28,106 nt of DNA from Rickettsiella sp. (lineage in GTDB: Bacteria > Pseudomonadota > Gammaproteobacteria > Diplorickettsiales > Diplorickettsiaceae), in contig JAVHYG010000004.1 of the NCBI GenBank assembly GCA_031119195.1, positions 1 through 28,106 on the forward strand, written 5' to 3'. Under the pieces are notes generated by a model. That model was given only the letters and a program-made list of their open reading frames with translations. It did not search any database and had not been told where the DNA came from. Numbering within the stretch: position 1 is the stretch's first letter; every line of letters starts with the position of its first letter. Below are positions 13,213 through 22,305 of the stretch, piece after piece. A program made the translations under genes and the position numbers.

Positions 13213-16086
13213 TTACCCATGCCGACCATTTTTTTCAGCCGTTAATCCTGTTTGTTTTCCTAATAATGGTTTTAAAAATTGTCCGGTATACGATGAAGAT
13301 ATTTTAGCAATGTGTTCTGGTATACCAGAACACATTATCTGGCCCCCTTTGTTTCCTCCTTCAGGACCTAAATCGATAATCCAATCCGCTGTTTTAATAA
13401 CATCCAAATTGTGTTCGATCACAACGACAGTATTTCCACGATCACGTAAACGATGTAAAACTTTTAACAATTGTTCAATATCATAAAAATGTAAACCTGT
13501 TGTGGGTTCATCAAGGATATAGAGCGTTCTTCCAGTATCTCGTTTACTTAATTCTTTTGCCAACTTGACGCGCTGTGCTTCGCCGCCTGATAAGGTAGGT
13601 GCACTTTGGCCTAGATGGATATAAGAAAGCCCTACTTCGACCAAGGTCTGTAATTTTCTAGCGAGTACTGGAATGGGTTTAAAAAATTCATAAGCTTCTT
13701 CTACAGTCATTTCTAAAATCTGATGGATTGTTTTCCCTTTATAGTGGATCTCAAGGGTTTCCCGGTTATAGCGCTGGCCTTTGCACACATCGCATTGCAC
13801 ATGAATATCTGCTAAAAAGTGCATTTCAACCGTTAATACACCATCTCCTTCACATGCTTCACAACGCCCTCCTTTAACATTAAAGCTAAATCGGCCTGGC
13901 GTATAACCGCGCGAACGCGCTTCCGGTGTCGCAGCAAATAATTCACGTATTGGCGTAAATACGCCAATATAGGTAGCAGGATTAGAACGCGGTGTGCGAC
14001 CAATAGGACTTTGATCGATATCAATGACTTTATCGAGTTGATCTAAACCAGTAATTTCATCATAGGGCGCAGGTTGTACTAGAGTCGCTGCATTCAACTT
14101 TCTTGCCGCAATCGGATAAAGGGTGTCGTTAATTAAGGTTGATTTCCCAGAGCCAGAAACACCCGTAATGCAGGTCATTAAACCTAATGGAATTTCAATG
14201 TCGATGTTTTTTAGGTTATTACCTGAAGCACCAGTCAGTTTTAGTACACGTGTTGGATCAGGTTTATACCGTTTACTTGGACATTCGATACGACATTGAC
14301 CTGAGAGATATTTTCCTGTTAATGAATGGGAATTACGCATAATAGCCGCGGGTGATCCCTGTGCAATGACTTCACCGCCATGCACCCCAGCGCCAGGACC
14401 CATATCAACAACATGATCGGCATGACGTATCGCCTCTTCATCATGCTCTACCACAATGACAGTATTGCTTAAATCTCTTAATCGTAATAAGGTGCTTAGC
14501 AAACGAGCATTATCCCGTTGATGCAAACCAATAGAAGGCTCATCTAAAATATACATGACACCTACTAAGCCTGAACCAATTTGGCTGGCAAGCCGAATGC
14601 GTTGCGATTCTCCTCCGGATAAAGTATCCGCACTACGATCTAATGCTAAATAATCTAAACCTACGTCCATTAAAAAATTTAAACGATCAATTATTTCCTT
14701 CTTTAAACCTTTAGCAATTGCAGCACGCTGGCCTGATAACGCTAATTGTTCAAAACATATCTTTAATTGATCAACCGGCAATGCGGCCCATTGTGCAATA
14801 GACTTATCATCAATAAAAACATGACGCGCAGCTGTGTTTAAACGTGCCCCATTGCAAGCTGCACAGGGTTTTGAGGCAAGATAACGCGCTAATTCTTCCC
14901 TGACCATATGCGATTCAGTTTCTTGATAACGACTTTGCATCGTCGGAATAACACCTGCAAATGGTTTTTTTTTGTTAAAATTATAACCTTTTTGCGTACG
15001 ATAATTAAAGCTAATAGTTTCATCGCCACTACCATACAAAATAATCTTTTGTATGCGTTTAGGCAGTTTATTAAAGGGTTTATCTAAAGAAAATCGATAA
15101 TGTTTAGCTAATGCTGTTATAAGAGAAAAATAATACGGATTTTGCGTATTCCAACCGTGAATAGCACCTTTGGCAAGACTAATCGTTGGAGATACTATTT
15201 TTTCCTCATCAAAAATTTGTTCATGACCAATCCCATCGCATTGTGGACAAGCCCCTACCGGATTATTAAAAGAAAACAAACGGGGTTCTAGTGCGCTCAT
15301 ACTATAACCACATTGTGGACAAGCAAATCGTTCTGAAAAAACTAGTTCTTCCGATCTTTTTTTGGGTATATCCGTTTGTAAAACCACAATAACCAAACCT
15401 TCAGTCAATGAAGCAGCAGTCGCCAAGGATTCACTTAAACGAAGTCGATTGTTAGGTTTTACTTTGATTCTATCGACAACAACTTCAATCGTATGTTTTT
15501 GTTTTGCATTTAATGGGGATAAACTATCTAGTTCTTGTAACTCTCCGTCGATGCGAGCACGGATATAACCTTGGCTGCGTAGATGATCAAATAATTGTTT
15601 ATATTCCCCTTTTCTTCCTTGAACAACGGGCGCTAATATTAGAAGGCGTGTCTCTAGCGGTAACGCCATCAGTGTATCAACCATTTGACTGATACTTTGC
15701 GCGGCCAGACTCGTTCCATGTTCAGGACATCGTGGCTCGCCTACACGAGCGAACAATACACGCAGATAATCATAAATTTCCGTAATAGTGCCTACGGTTG
15801 AACGCGGATTGTGTGAGGTTGATTTTTGATCGATAGCAATGGCAGGAGAAAGACCTTCAATATGATCAACATCCGGTTTTTCCATCATAGAAAGAAACTG
15901 GCGCGCATAAGAGGATAAAGATTCTACGTAGCGACGTTGTCCTTCTGCATAGAGGGTATCAAATGCTAAAGAAGATTTGCCAGAACCTGATAAACCCGTT
16001 ACTACCACTAATTTCCCACGTGGTATATCGAGGTCAATATTTTTTAGATTATGTGTACGAGCGCCGCGAATGCGAATAATATCCAT
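13213..16086 (-). CDS. uvrA: UvrABC excinuclease subunit A
   Basis: UvrA is the DNA-damage sensor of nucleotide-excision repair; its dimer loads UvrB at lesions. The 957-aa product (E. coli 940) has two ABC ATPase halves. The first has Walker A GLSGSGKSS (31-39), a zinc finger CPQC...CPQC (256-283), and LSGGESQR (489-) with ILDEPSIGLH. The second has Walker A GVSGSGKST (642-650), zinc finger CEAC...CDVC (742-768), and LSGGEAQR (832-) with ILDEPTTGLH. No truncation. It diverges from ssb, the classical gammaproteobacterial arrangement, but no LexA box is visible in the shared upstream region. Confidence 0.98.
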   Translation of the reverse strand: MDIIRIRGARTHNLKNIDLDIPRGKLVVVTGLSGSGKSSLAFDTLYAEGQRRYVESLSSYARQFLSMMEKPDVDHIEGLSPAIAIDQKSTSHNPRSTVGTITEIYDYLRVLFARVGEPRCPEHGTSLAAQSISQMVDTLMALPLETRLLILAPVVQGRKGEYKQLFDHLRSQGYIRARIDGELQELDSLSPLNAKQKHTIEVVVDRIKVKPNNRLRLSESLATAASLTEGLVIVVLQTDIPKKRSEELVFSERFACPQCGYSMSALEPRLFSFNNPVGACPQCDGIGHEQIFDEEKIVSPTISLAKGAIHGWNTQNPYYFSLITALAKHYRFSLDKPFNKLPKRIQKIILYGSGDETISFNYRTQKGYNFNKKKPFAGVIPTMQSRYQETESHMVREELARYLASKPCAACNGARLNTAARHVFIDDKSIAQWAALPVDQLKICFEQLALSGQRAAIAKGLKKEIIDRLNFLMDVGLDYLALDRSADTLSGGESQRIRLASQIGSGLVGVMYILDEPSIGLHQRDNARLLSTLLRLRDLSNTVIVVEHDEEAIRHADHVVDMGPGAGVHGGEVIAQGSPAAIMRNSHSLTGKYLSGQCRIECPSKRYKPDPTRVLKLTGASGNNLKNIDIEIPLGLMTCITGVSGSGKSTLINDTLYPIAARKLNAATLVQPAPYDEITGLDQLDKVIDIDQSPIGRTPRSNPATYIGVFTPIRELFAATPEARSRGYTPGRFSFNVKGGRCEACEGDGVLTVEMHFLADIHVQCDVCKGQRYNRETLEIHYKGKTIHQILEMTVEEAYEFFKPIPVLARKLQTLVEVGLSYIHLGQSAPTLSGGEAQRVKLAKELSKRDTGRTLYILDEPTTGLHFYDIEQLLKVLHRLRDRGNTVVVIEHNLDVIKTADWIIDLGPEGGNKGGQIMCSGIPEHIAKISSSYTGQFLKPLLGKQTGLTAEKNGRHG

Positions 16087-16126
16087 AGAGTCTCAAAGAT
16101 GAAGCAATTTTTCGTAAGGCCAGGAA

Positions 16127-16150
16127 ATAGTGCAGTAAACCCTGCACTAT
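16127..16150. promoter_or_regulatory. Inverted repeat in the uvrA-ssb divergent region
   Basis: ATAGTGCAG (16127-16135) and CTGCACTAT (16142-16150) form a perfect 9-bp inverted repeat with a 6-bp spacer. It sits 40 bp upstream of uvrA where a regulatory site would be expected. It does not match the LexA consensus (CTGT-N8-ACAG), although the inner CAG-N6-CTG is reminiscent. It could be an operator for another regulator. Confidence 0.45.
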
Positions 16151-16262
16151 AACTCTGAAATTTCTGAAAAGAAACCTTTAAGAAAATACCTTTTTTGACT
16201 TTCTTTTTTTAACTACAAGAATTAGAATTTAGAGTTATAGATATTGTGTGGGGAAAGCAAAA

Positions 16263-16721
16263 ATGGCTAGAGGCATAAATAAAGTTATTTTAATAGGAAA
16301 CCTAGGCGCCGATCCCGAAGTTCGCCATATGCCAAATGGTGCTGCGGTAACAACCATTAATATTGCAACCAGTGAAAGCTGGAAAGATAAACAAACGGGC
16401 GAACAACAAGAACGTACGGAATGGCATCGGGTTGTTCTATTTCAACGTCTTGCTGAAATCGCAGGAGAATATCTGAAAAAAGGTTCTAAGGTTTATATCG
16501 AAGGGCGCCTACAAACTCGTAAATGGCAAGATAAAACAACGGGGCACGATCGCTACACCACAGAGATTATAGCCAATGACCTACAAATGTTAGACAGTCG
16601 TGGTACACATGGCTTCGATGCGCCCTCCCCTAATGCTTTTCAACAAACACAATCAGTACGCGAAACTAGCAAACCCATAGAAATGGCAACAGAATTTGCC
16701 GATGATGACATACCCTTTTAG
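16263..16721 (+). CDS. ssb: Single-stranded DNA-binding protein
   Basis: SSB coats single-stranded DNA and recruits replication and repair proteins. The 152-aa product starts at ATG 16263 (MARGINKVILIGNLGADPEV), preceded by GGGGAAAG. The in-frame GTG five codons upstream is unlikely because MARGINK is the conserved start. The OB fold covers about residues 5-110 (NGAAVTTINIAT, ERTEWHRVVLF, YIEGRLQTRKWQD). A short Pro/Gln/Ser linker follows, then the acidic tip DDDIPF that binds partner proteins. It is divergent from uvrA. A TTGACT at 16195-16200 may be the -35 of its promoter, but the -10 is poor. Confidence 0.97.
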   Translation: MARGINKVILIGNLGADPEVRHMPNGAAVTTINIATSESWKDKQTGEQQERTEWHRVVLFQRLAEIAGEYLKKGSKVYIEGRLQTRKWQDKTTGHDRYTTEIIANDLQMLDSRGTHGFDAPSPNAFQQTQSVRETSKPIEMATEFADDDIPF

Positions 16722-16985
16722 CATTCTCTATGCTTAAAAAAAGCACAGTAATTTTATCACCCACGCATGTAGGTCCTCTTTGCTAAATTTTAAACAATTT
16801 TATCATGTTAGCAATACTATTTATTAGTGTTTTCCACGCTTACTTGATTTATTGAATGTCTTGACTACTCTTTTGATAGAGAGTTTATTTCTCTGCATGA
16901 ACCTTCAAAGATTCTCTTTGTGCCTGTAAAAAAAGAGAGTCATCAAAAATAGTTAAAGGTTTAATAACTCTAAAAGCGAGGAAGC
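16722..16985. other. Intergenic region between ssb and the small membrane peptide
   Basis: No gene seen. A short hairpin TGCTT/AAGCA follows ssb (about 16731-16746) and may be a weak terminator. TTGACT (16861-16866), 17 bp and TTTATT (16884-16889) make a possible promoter for the 26-aa peptide gene and the BON-domain gene downstream. Confidence 0.35.
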
Positions 16986-17066
16986 ATGAAATATTTAATT
17001 GCATGGTTATTGGGTGTCCCCATTGCAGTATTAATACTTATTTGGTTGTTTAGCCATATATTTTAA
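16986..17066 (+). CDS. 26-residue single-pass membrane peptide
   Basis: ATG 16986 to TAA 17064-17066 follows a good ribosome binding site (GCGAGGAAGC). The product is one hydrophobic helix, MKYLIAWLLGVPIAVLILIW then LFSHIF, with a Lys near the N-terminus and a Gly-Val-Pro kink. It resembles small conserved hypothetical inner-membrane peptides of gammaproteobacteria in style, but I cannot name a family. It lies 65 bp upstream of the secreted BON-domain gene on the same strand and may share its transcript. Size makes chance possible, but the SD-ATG-helix combination argues for a real gene. Confidence 0.55.
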   Translation: MKYLIAWLLGVPIAVLILIWLFSHIF

Positions 17067-17131
17067 GATTAATGAAAAAAAATACTGAAAAAATTGCAGT
17101 TTCTATTTTTTAAATAGGAGTATTGAGCATT

Positions 17132-17461
17132 ATGAAAGCGAAGTTATTTATTATTTTAAGCTTAATGGTTTTTCCTATAGTTGGCACGATGGCCATGGGC
17201 AGTCATAAAGCCATCACCAATGAAACCACTGGACAATATGTAGACAACAGTGTCATTACCCTTAAAGCTAAATCTAAACTATTAGCAGATCCTGAGCTAA
17301 AAAGTTTAGCCATTTCTGTTATGAGTTATAAGGGTCAAGTCAAATTAACAGGTTTTGTCGATACAGAAGCACAAAAAATCAAAGCAGGAAAACTCGTTAA
17401 ACAAGTTGAAGGTGTCACTGCTGTGACAAATGCACTCGTTGTAAAAAAGATGACAAAATAG
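17132..17461 (+). CDS. Secreted BON-domain protein (OsmY-like)
   Basis: 109 aa from ATG 17132, with TAGGAG 11 bp upstream; an in-frame TTG at 17123 lies too close to that site. Residues 1-23 form a signal peptide (MKAKLFIILSLMVFPIVGTM), placing the protein in the periplasm. Residues about 38-105 form one BON domain: VITLKAKSKLLADPELKSL, then VKLTGFVDTEAQKIKAGKLV and VEGVTAVTNALVV, the usual pattern with the G-x-V glycine turn. BON domains bind membranes or stabilise envelopes under osmotic stress (family knowledge). OsmY has two domains and this protein one. A stem-loop follows at 17483. Confidence 0.88.
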   Translation: MKAKLFIILSLMVFPIVGTMAMGSHKAITNETTGQYVDNSVITLKAKSKLLADPELKSLAISVMSYKGQVKLTGFVDTEAQKIKAGKLVKQVEGVTAVTNALVVKKMTK

Positions 17462-17482
17462 TCTCTGATAAAAAATTAAAAG

Positions 17483-17523
17483 ATAAGATTGCCCTGTTTT
17501 TAATCCAAATAGGGTAATCTTAT
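17483..17523. terminator. Long stem-loop after the BON-domain gene
   Basis: ATAAGATTGCCCT (17483-17495) pairs with AGGGTAATCTTAT (17511-17523), 13 bp with one G-T, loop 15 nt. No strong T-tract follows on the plus strand, so it may be a 3' mRNA stabiliser or a weak terminator. Confidence 0.5.
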
Positions 17524-17904
17524 TGCATTTTCAAAAAAAATTAATCTTAAACCAAACAGCCTGACAAATAAGGATATAATTTCTTGGGAGTAAGTGCAGT
17601 GCTTTTACTAATGACAGCTTTTTGTCCTTTCAATAATTTCTTGTTTTAAAGAAGTACACTAAATATCTCTAAAATCTAATGATAATTTTTTAAAAAAACT
17701 ATTAAAATTAACTAAATTAATCGCATTTCCAGTTAATTGATTTTCAACTTGTATAGAATTATTTTCAGTTTCCAATGTCAGATTTTCTGTAGAATTTCGG
17801 TAGGTTTTGTATTGTATAGGAATAGTTATTTTTAATGGATTATTATTAATTTTATCAATTAAATCTTTATTACAATTAGTGAGTAGAGCGACTCACGTGT
17901 TTAA
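17524..17904. other. AT-rich stretch of probable decayed sequence
   Basis: No intact gene. On the minus strand a frame of 77 sense codons runs from 17892 to the TAG at 17659-17661, after a TGA at 17893-17895, but lacks a usual start codon. Its conceptual product is Asn/Lys/Ile-rich (for example TIPIQYKTYRNSTENLTLE) and unrecognised. On the plus strand, just before 17905, the codons for RATHVF lie one base out of frame with the receiver fragment that follows. This suggests the upstream part of that gene has been frameshifted and eroded. Confidence 0.4.
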
Positions 17905-18111
17905 ATGATAGAAGACAATCCAATCGCGATAAAAGTAGCGCAAGGCATCCTATCAGGTCTGAATTGTCAGATTGATCTTGTAGAAGACGGAAAAACGTCG
18001 ATAACGGCAATAGAAAAAAAACGGTACGATCTCATTTTAATGGATGTAGGTTTACCCGATAGTGATGGCTGTGAAGTGACGCGCCGCATTCGCGGAAAAC
18101 TGAACGATTAA
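17905..18111 (+). pseudogene. Response-regulator receiver domain fragment
   Basis: 68 codons encode the first two thirds of a receiver (REC) domain: acidic pocket IEDNP (2-6), VAQGILSGL helix, VEDGKTSI, and the phospho-acceptor Asp47 in LILMDVGLPDSDG, followed by CEVTRRIRGKL. Missing are strand 1 hydrophobics at the N-terminus and everything after helix 3 (the conserved Thr/Ser and Lys, about 50 residues). A possible strand-1 remnant (THVF) lies one base out of frame just upstream at about 17890-17901. Resemblance is to the C-terminal receiver of hybrid histidine kinases of the ArcB/Legionella type. The 3' end overlaps the slt stop by 4 bp and no continuation is seen, so it is a remnant of a larger deleted gene. 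Confidence 0.75.
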
Positions 18112-19964
18112 ACTTGACCATAGATGCTACGCGCTAAACTTACACTTTTAATATAATCGCGCGTTTCTTTCCAAGGAAGGATTTCTACCCAAACATCGTT
18201 AGGTAATCGATGATAAAGCGTTTGATAATTTTTAATTCGCGTTGGTCCCACGTTATAGGCTGCCGTCGCAAGCACAGCATTACCATCAAACACCTTTAAT
18301 AAATGTTTTAAATAGGTAGTTCCTAGACGAATATTTAGTTCAGAATTTAATAAATTGATAGTATGTAGATTGAGCTGTTTGGCAAGGTTTTTTCCCGTTG
18401 CTGGCATGATTTGCATCAATCCTAATGCACCAGCGCTTGATTTAGCATTCCACATGAACGCACTTTCTTGGCGCATAATTGCCCAAATCCAAGCCGAATT
18501 TAAATGAGTTTTTCTTGCAACAGATAAAACTGAGGAACGATAAGCCATGGGAAAACGCAATTTAATATCATTGTGAATTTTGGCTTTAGCAGCGCCAATA
18601 ATGGCTAAATCATACCATTTCCATTTTTTGGCTAATTGTGCCGCTGCTTGCAATTGCGGTTGGGATAAGCTGTGCAATGCCCATTGCCATTCGCGTCGGG
18701 CATCTCCATTAAAACCCAGCGCATAGAGCTCTTGCGCACGTTGTATCGCTGGATTTTGCTGTAGCGCCACATTATCACCCCCTATTCGTTGTATCTTAGG
18801 ATGATAAGGTTGTTTTAAACGTTGGCTTGCTAATACACCATAGTAATCAACCTGTCGCGCTAAATCATGATAAAGCGAGTTAGCCGCATCCACTTGATGA
18901 TTTTCAGCTAATGCCCTCGCTCGCCAATAACGCCAACATGGCATTTTTTTCTCGCTTGAACTTAAATGATCTAACCAATAAAGTACTTTTTTCCAATCGC
19001 CTTTCAACAATTGATTACGCACTCGCCATTCACGCAATACCGTATCACTATAACGTGGCTTAATTTGTTTTAACCAAGTATCTGCATCTAAATCTGCATG
19101 TCTTGCTAAGGAAACTGCTAAGGTACTGAGTGCATGCTGCCTTTCTGATTCGGTAAGCACATACATTTTATTAAGCAATGGCCAAGTTTCAGCCAATTCA
19201 TTTGGATATTTTACCGCTAATCGTTGTATGCCATCTAATAAAATCTTTCGATCAATTGTATTATCATCATCGAATTGCTCTGTTTGTTCGATAAGTAAAG
19301 GTTGATTATGTACTTTATACCAAAATCTAAGCTGTTGTTTTTCTTTTGCAGGTAAAAACTGTGCTAAGTGTTGAATGTGTGCTAGGTTATTCTGTTGGAT
19401 AAGGTACTGCAATTTTTCCCAGATTAATTTACGATTAAGGCCCCCTACACTTTCCCAATGTGAAAACACTTTTTTACAGCTAGTAGAGGGTGAATTAAGC
19501 GTCAACCATAATTTTGGAATGGCTTGATAAGCCTTACGTTCTTGATGTGTTGCTAATAAAGCATTGAAATAATGACATTGGAACGTAGAATCATAATTAT
19601 CATGATCAGGTCGATAATAATGTAAAAAACTTGACCAATCTTTGTTCTTTGCGGACTGCGTTAAGCATTCAACGCGTAAACTATGCGCAAGTGGCGTATC
19701 ATTATACGTTTCTAAAAAATCATCTATTTCATCACTATTCTGATAAGCTAGCTGTTGTTTCAACTTGATGTACACTAAATAAGGATACAAAGGATAATTT
19801 AGTAAACGTACTTTTAATTGTTCAAACTGTTGATAGTGTTTTGTGAGCAAAAACTGTCTTGCTTGCCAAAATAGTTTTCGTTGTAAATGACTATCGTCCG
19901 CATAAGCAAACGATGAATAGTAACTAAGTATTAAAGCTAAAAAATAAAGGTATCTTTTATGCAT
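18108..19964 (-). CDS. slt: Soluble lytic murein transglycosylase
   Basis: Slt cleaves peptidoglycan glycan strands to 1,6-anhydromuropeptides in the periplasm. The 618-aa product (E. coli Slt70 is 645) has a signal peptide (about 1-22, ending AYA/DD), a long helical superhelical U/L-domain (about 25-460), and a C-terminal goose-type lysozyme fold. The catalytic Glu is at about residue 500 in IMRQESAF, followed by SSAGALGLMQIMPATG and AYNVGP. It is divergent from rmuC with 23 bp between starts. In host-associated bacteria such enzymes serve wall turnover and secretion-system assembly; a specific role is inference. Confidence 0.95.
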   Translation of the reverse strand: MHKRYLYFLALILSYYSSFAYADDSHLQRKLFWQARQFLLTKHYQQFEQLKVRLLNYPLYPYLVYIKLKQQLAYQNSDEIDDFLETYNDTPLAHSLRVECLTQSAKNKDWSSFLHYYRPDHDNYDSTFQCHYFNALLATHQERKAYQAIPKLWLTLNSPSTSCKKVFSHWESVGGLNRKLIWEKLQYLIQQNNLAHIQHLAQFLPAKEKQQLRFWYKVHNQPLLIEQTEQFDDDNTIDRKILLDGIQRLAVKYPNELAETWPLLNKMYVLTESERQHALSTLAVSLARHADLDADTWLKQIKPRYSDTVLREWRVRNQLLKGDWKKVLYWLDHLSSSEKKMPCWRYWRARALAENHQVDAANSLYHDLARQVDYYGVLASQRLKQPYHPKIQRIGGDNVALQQNPAIQRAQELYALGFNGDARREWQWALHSLSQPQLQAAAQLAKKWKWYDLAIIGAAKAKIHNDIKLRFPMAYRSSVLSVARKTHLNSAWIWAIMRQESAFMWNAKSSAGALGLMQIMPATGKNLAKQLNLHTINLLNSELNIRLGTTYLKHLLKVFDGNAVLATAAYNVGPTRIKNYQTLYHRLPNDVWVEILPWKETRDYIKSVSLARSIYGQV

Positions 19965-19987
19965 TTGAAATCTTAGGAATTGAAGAA

Positions 19988-21193
19988 ATGATTACCCTTA
20001 ACTTTATATATATTACTTTAGGTTTGCTTGCCACATTAATAGGATTTGCTTTTTTCCATTTTTATAAATTAAATAGCCAACATGATAAATTAGTACAAAT
20101 GGAAAGCCGTTGGTTGGATATTAATCGCCTATTGAGCCAACTTAACGATTCACGTGTTCTAGATCAACGAAATGCAGCTGAATCTAAGGAAAAATTACAT
20201 CGCGAATTAACACTTTATCGACAACAATTTGATCAACACCAACTGGGTAATCTAAAATTATTGCAAGATAGTATACAACAGGGATTACAATCGATTGGTC
20301 AACGTATGGATAAACTAACTGAGAATACCCAAGAAAAATTACAAATTATCAGTGCTCAGGTAGAAAAACGTTTATTCGACGGATTTGCTCAAACAACCGC
20401 CACTTTTACCGATGTGATTAAACGACTTGCACTTATCGACGAAGCACAAAAACGTATCACAGAGCTTTCTAACAACGTTGTTAATTTACAACAGATTTTA
20501 GCCGATAAACGTTCTCGTGGTGTTTTTGGCGAAGTACAGCTCAATGCCTTAATTCAAAATGTACTGCCTGCGGCACATTTTAGTTTGCAACATACATTAA
20601 GCAACGGTAAGCGCGTCGATTGTTTGCTAATACTTCCTTCCCCAACGGGAAATATTGCTGTTGATGCTAAATTTCCTTTAGAAAGTTTTCGAAAATTAAC
20701 CGATCATGACCTTTCAAAGGTTGAACAACGTGCCGCAGCAACACAATTTCGTCAAGATATACGTCATCATATTCACTCAGTTTCATCTAAATATATTATT
20801 CCGGGAGAAACTTCAGAAGGAGCATTGTTATTTATTCCTGCCGAAGCTATTTTTTCAGAAATTCATGCACATTATTATGATCTGGTTGAAGAAGCGCAAC
20901 GCCAACGCGTCTGGCTCGTTTCTCCTACAACAATGATGGCGGTTTTGAGTACTGCTAGGGCAGTTTTGAAGGATGCAGCGACGAGAGAGCAAGTCCATTT
21001 GATTCAAGAGCATCTCACAGTATTAGCTAAAGATTTTTCTCGATTTAGACAACGTATGGATAATCTATCGCGCCATATCCAGCAAGCGCATACCGATATT
21101 CAGGAAGCAAAAACATCCGCCGATAAAATTACTTCGCGCTTTGAAAAAATAGAAAAAGTGGAATTAAGCCCCACAAAGAGTCTGAATAATTAG
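19988..21193 (+). CDS. rmuC: RmuC-family protein
   Basis: RmuC limits recombination at inverted repeats and is predicted to be nuclease-like; its biochemistry is not settled. 401 aa: N-terminal membrane anchor (about 5-27), coiled-coil region (about 30-185, many Gln/Leu/Glu heptads), then the RmuC core with KRSRGVFGEVQLNALI, DCLLILPSPTGNIAVDAKFPL, and LLFIPAEAIFSEIH and WLVSPTTMMAVL. A C-terminal helical tail follows. Ribosome binding site TTAGGAATTGAAGAA before ATG. A terminator follows at 21293. Confidence 0.93.
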   Translation: MITLNFIYITLGLLATLIGFAFFHFYKLNSQHDKLVQMESRWLDINRLLSQLNDSRVLDQRNAAESKEKLHRELTLYRQQFDQHQLGNLKLLQDSIQQGLQSIGQRMDKLTENTQEKLQIISAQVEKRLFDGFAQTTATFTDVIKRLALIDEAQKRITELSNNVVNLQQILADKRSRGVFGEVQLNALIQNVLPAAHFSLQHTLSNGKRVDCLLILPSPTGNIAVDAKFPLESFRKLTDHDLSKVEQRAAATQFRQDIRHHIHSVSSKYIIPGETSEGALLFIPAEAIFSEIHAHYYDLVEEAQRQRVWLVSPTTMMAVLSTARAVLKDAATREQVHLIQEHLTVLAKDFSRFRQRMDNLSRHIQQAHTDIQEAKTSADKITSRFEKIEKVELSPTKSLNN

Positions 21194-21292
21194 AGTTTGT
21201 GCCACGCGTTACAATTGGCAACACAGCCCTAAGAGAGCAGTATTTTGTTAAATCCCTTAAACTAAGATGTGTCGTGAAGACCATAATAAATT

Positions 21293-21322
21293 AAAAACCT
21301 CCCGATATAACGGGAGGTTTTT
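21293..21322. terminator. Bidirectional Rho-independent terminator
   Basis: Perfect 12-bp stem AAAAACCTCCCG / CGGGAGGTTTTT with ATATAA loop. It lies 100 bp after rmuC and 17 bp beyond the convergent DUF378 gene, with T-tracts in both directions. Confidence 0.92.
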
Positions 21323-21338
21323 ATGAACCACGAAATTT

Positions 21339-21563
21339 TTAAGGTACGGACATCCCTTTTTTGCAGCAACTTAATGCACGAACCAACACATAAATAGCAC
21401 AAAGTCCGACAATAATATAAAGAATTCTAGCGATAGGACTGTAGTCACCAAAAATGCCTGTTATTAAATCAAAGTGGAACAAACCGACTAAGCCCCAGTT
21501 CAAACCACCAATAAATAAGATAACTAATGCTATCCAATCTAAAACACTCGGATTCTTGAACAT
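21339..21563 (-). CDS. DUF378 family small membrane protein
   Basis: 74 aa with two transmembrane helices (about 8-28 and 43-62). The first contains the family signature LDWIALVILFIGGLNWGLVG, and FDLITGIFGD and ARILYIIVGLCAIY follow. This pattern matches DUF378 (YuzA-like); function unknown. Ribosome binding site AAGGAGTATTT before ATG. The tail CCKKG after helix 2 is cytoplasmic or periplasmic and has adjacent cysteines. It stands alone between a terminator and 203 bp of featureless sequence. Confidence 0.88.
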   Translation of the reverse strand: MFKNPSVLDWIALVILFIGGLNWGLVGLFHFDLITGIFGDYSPIARILYIIVGLCAIYVLVRALSCCKKGMSVP

Positions 21564-21766
21564 AAATACTCCTTTATATAATAGGCTTCATTTAAACTAC
21601 TCGAACTCAAGCCCATCGCTGGATTTGGAACGAAACTAATCAAGTAACACGGTGAATCATTATTAAAGTCTTATTTTTGGAACAACTGACAATAGACGAC
21701 CCTCCTACTGTAGCTTAAAAATTAAAGATAGACAAATCAGAGGATACTTCAAAAGTAGATAACTGC

Positions 21767-22216
21767 TTATAACACCTGATGCTCAGGTATTCTAACAACC
21801 AATGCATCACAATTTAAATGATGGATAACGGCACTCGCTGTTGAACCAAATAATAAACCTATGCCGTGACGTCCATGGCTACCAAGGATAATTAAATCAG
21901 ATTTTAATTCTTTTAATTTATTTAAAATAACCACTTTGGGCGAACCAACTTCCACATACTGGTGATCTTTGTTAATAGAAAATTTTTCAGCAAGCTGAGC
22001 TAATTGTTTATTGGCCTCCGCACGCATTTCACCTTCTAAATCAATTACTGCTGGATAGGCCTGGGCAACACCATATGCATTAATGTGCTCCACAGCATGA
22101 ATAACTGACAAGGTTGAATTATTCATTTTTGCTATTTCATTAGCACGTTTTAATATAATTTCGTCACAAGTAGGATGCAAGTCGATCGCTACTAGTATTT
22201 TTTGATAAATTGCCAT
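21767..22216 (-). CDS. Universal stress protein (UspA family)
   Basis: 149-aa single USP domain. The nucleotide-binding motif G-x2-G-x9-G-S/T is present as GSHGRHGIGLLFGSTAS. The N-terminus (YQKILVAIDLHP) and the C-terminal DALVVRIP are typical. Members of this ATP-binding-type subfamily dimerise and support survival in stress or stasis. Strong ribosome binding site GGAGATGAGGA. A single gene, not in an operon. Confidence 0.93.
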   Translation of the reverse strand: MAIYQKILVAIDLHPTCDEIILKRANEIAKMNNSTLSVIHAVEHINAYGVAQAYPAVIDLEGEMRAEANKQLAQLAEKFSINKDHQYVEVGSPKVVILNKLKELKSDLIILGSHGRHGIGLLFGSTASAVIHHLNCDALVVRIPEHQVL

Positions 22217-22305
22217 TCCTCATCTCCTAACTTAATTAAATTTATAAAGACAAATTCAATTTTACTATAAGGGATAGGCTATAAACAGTAAATTTTTTTA
22301 AGATA

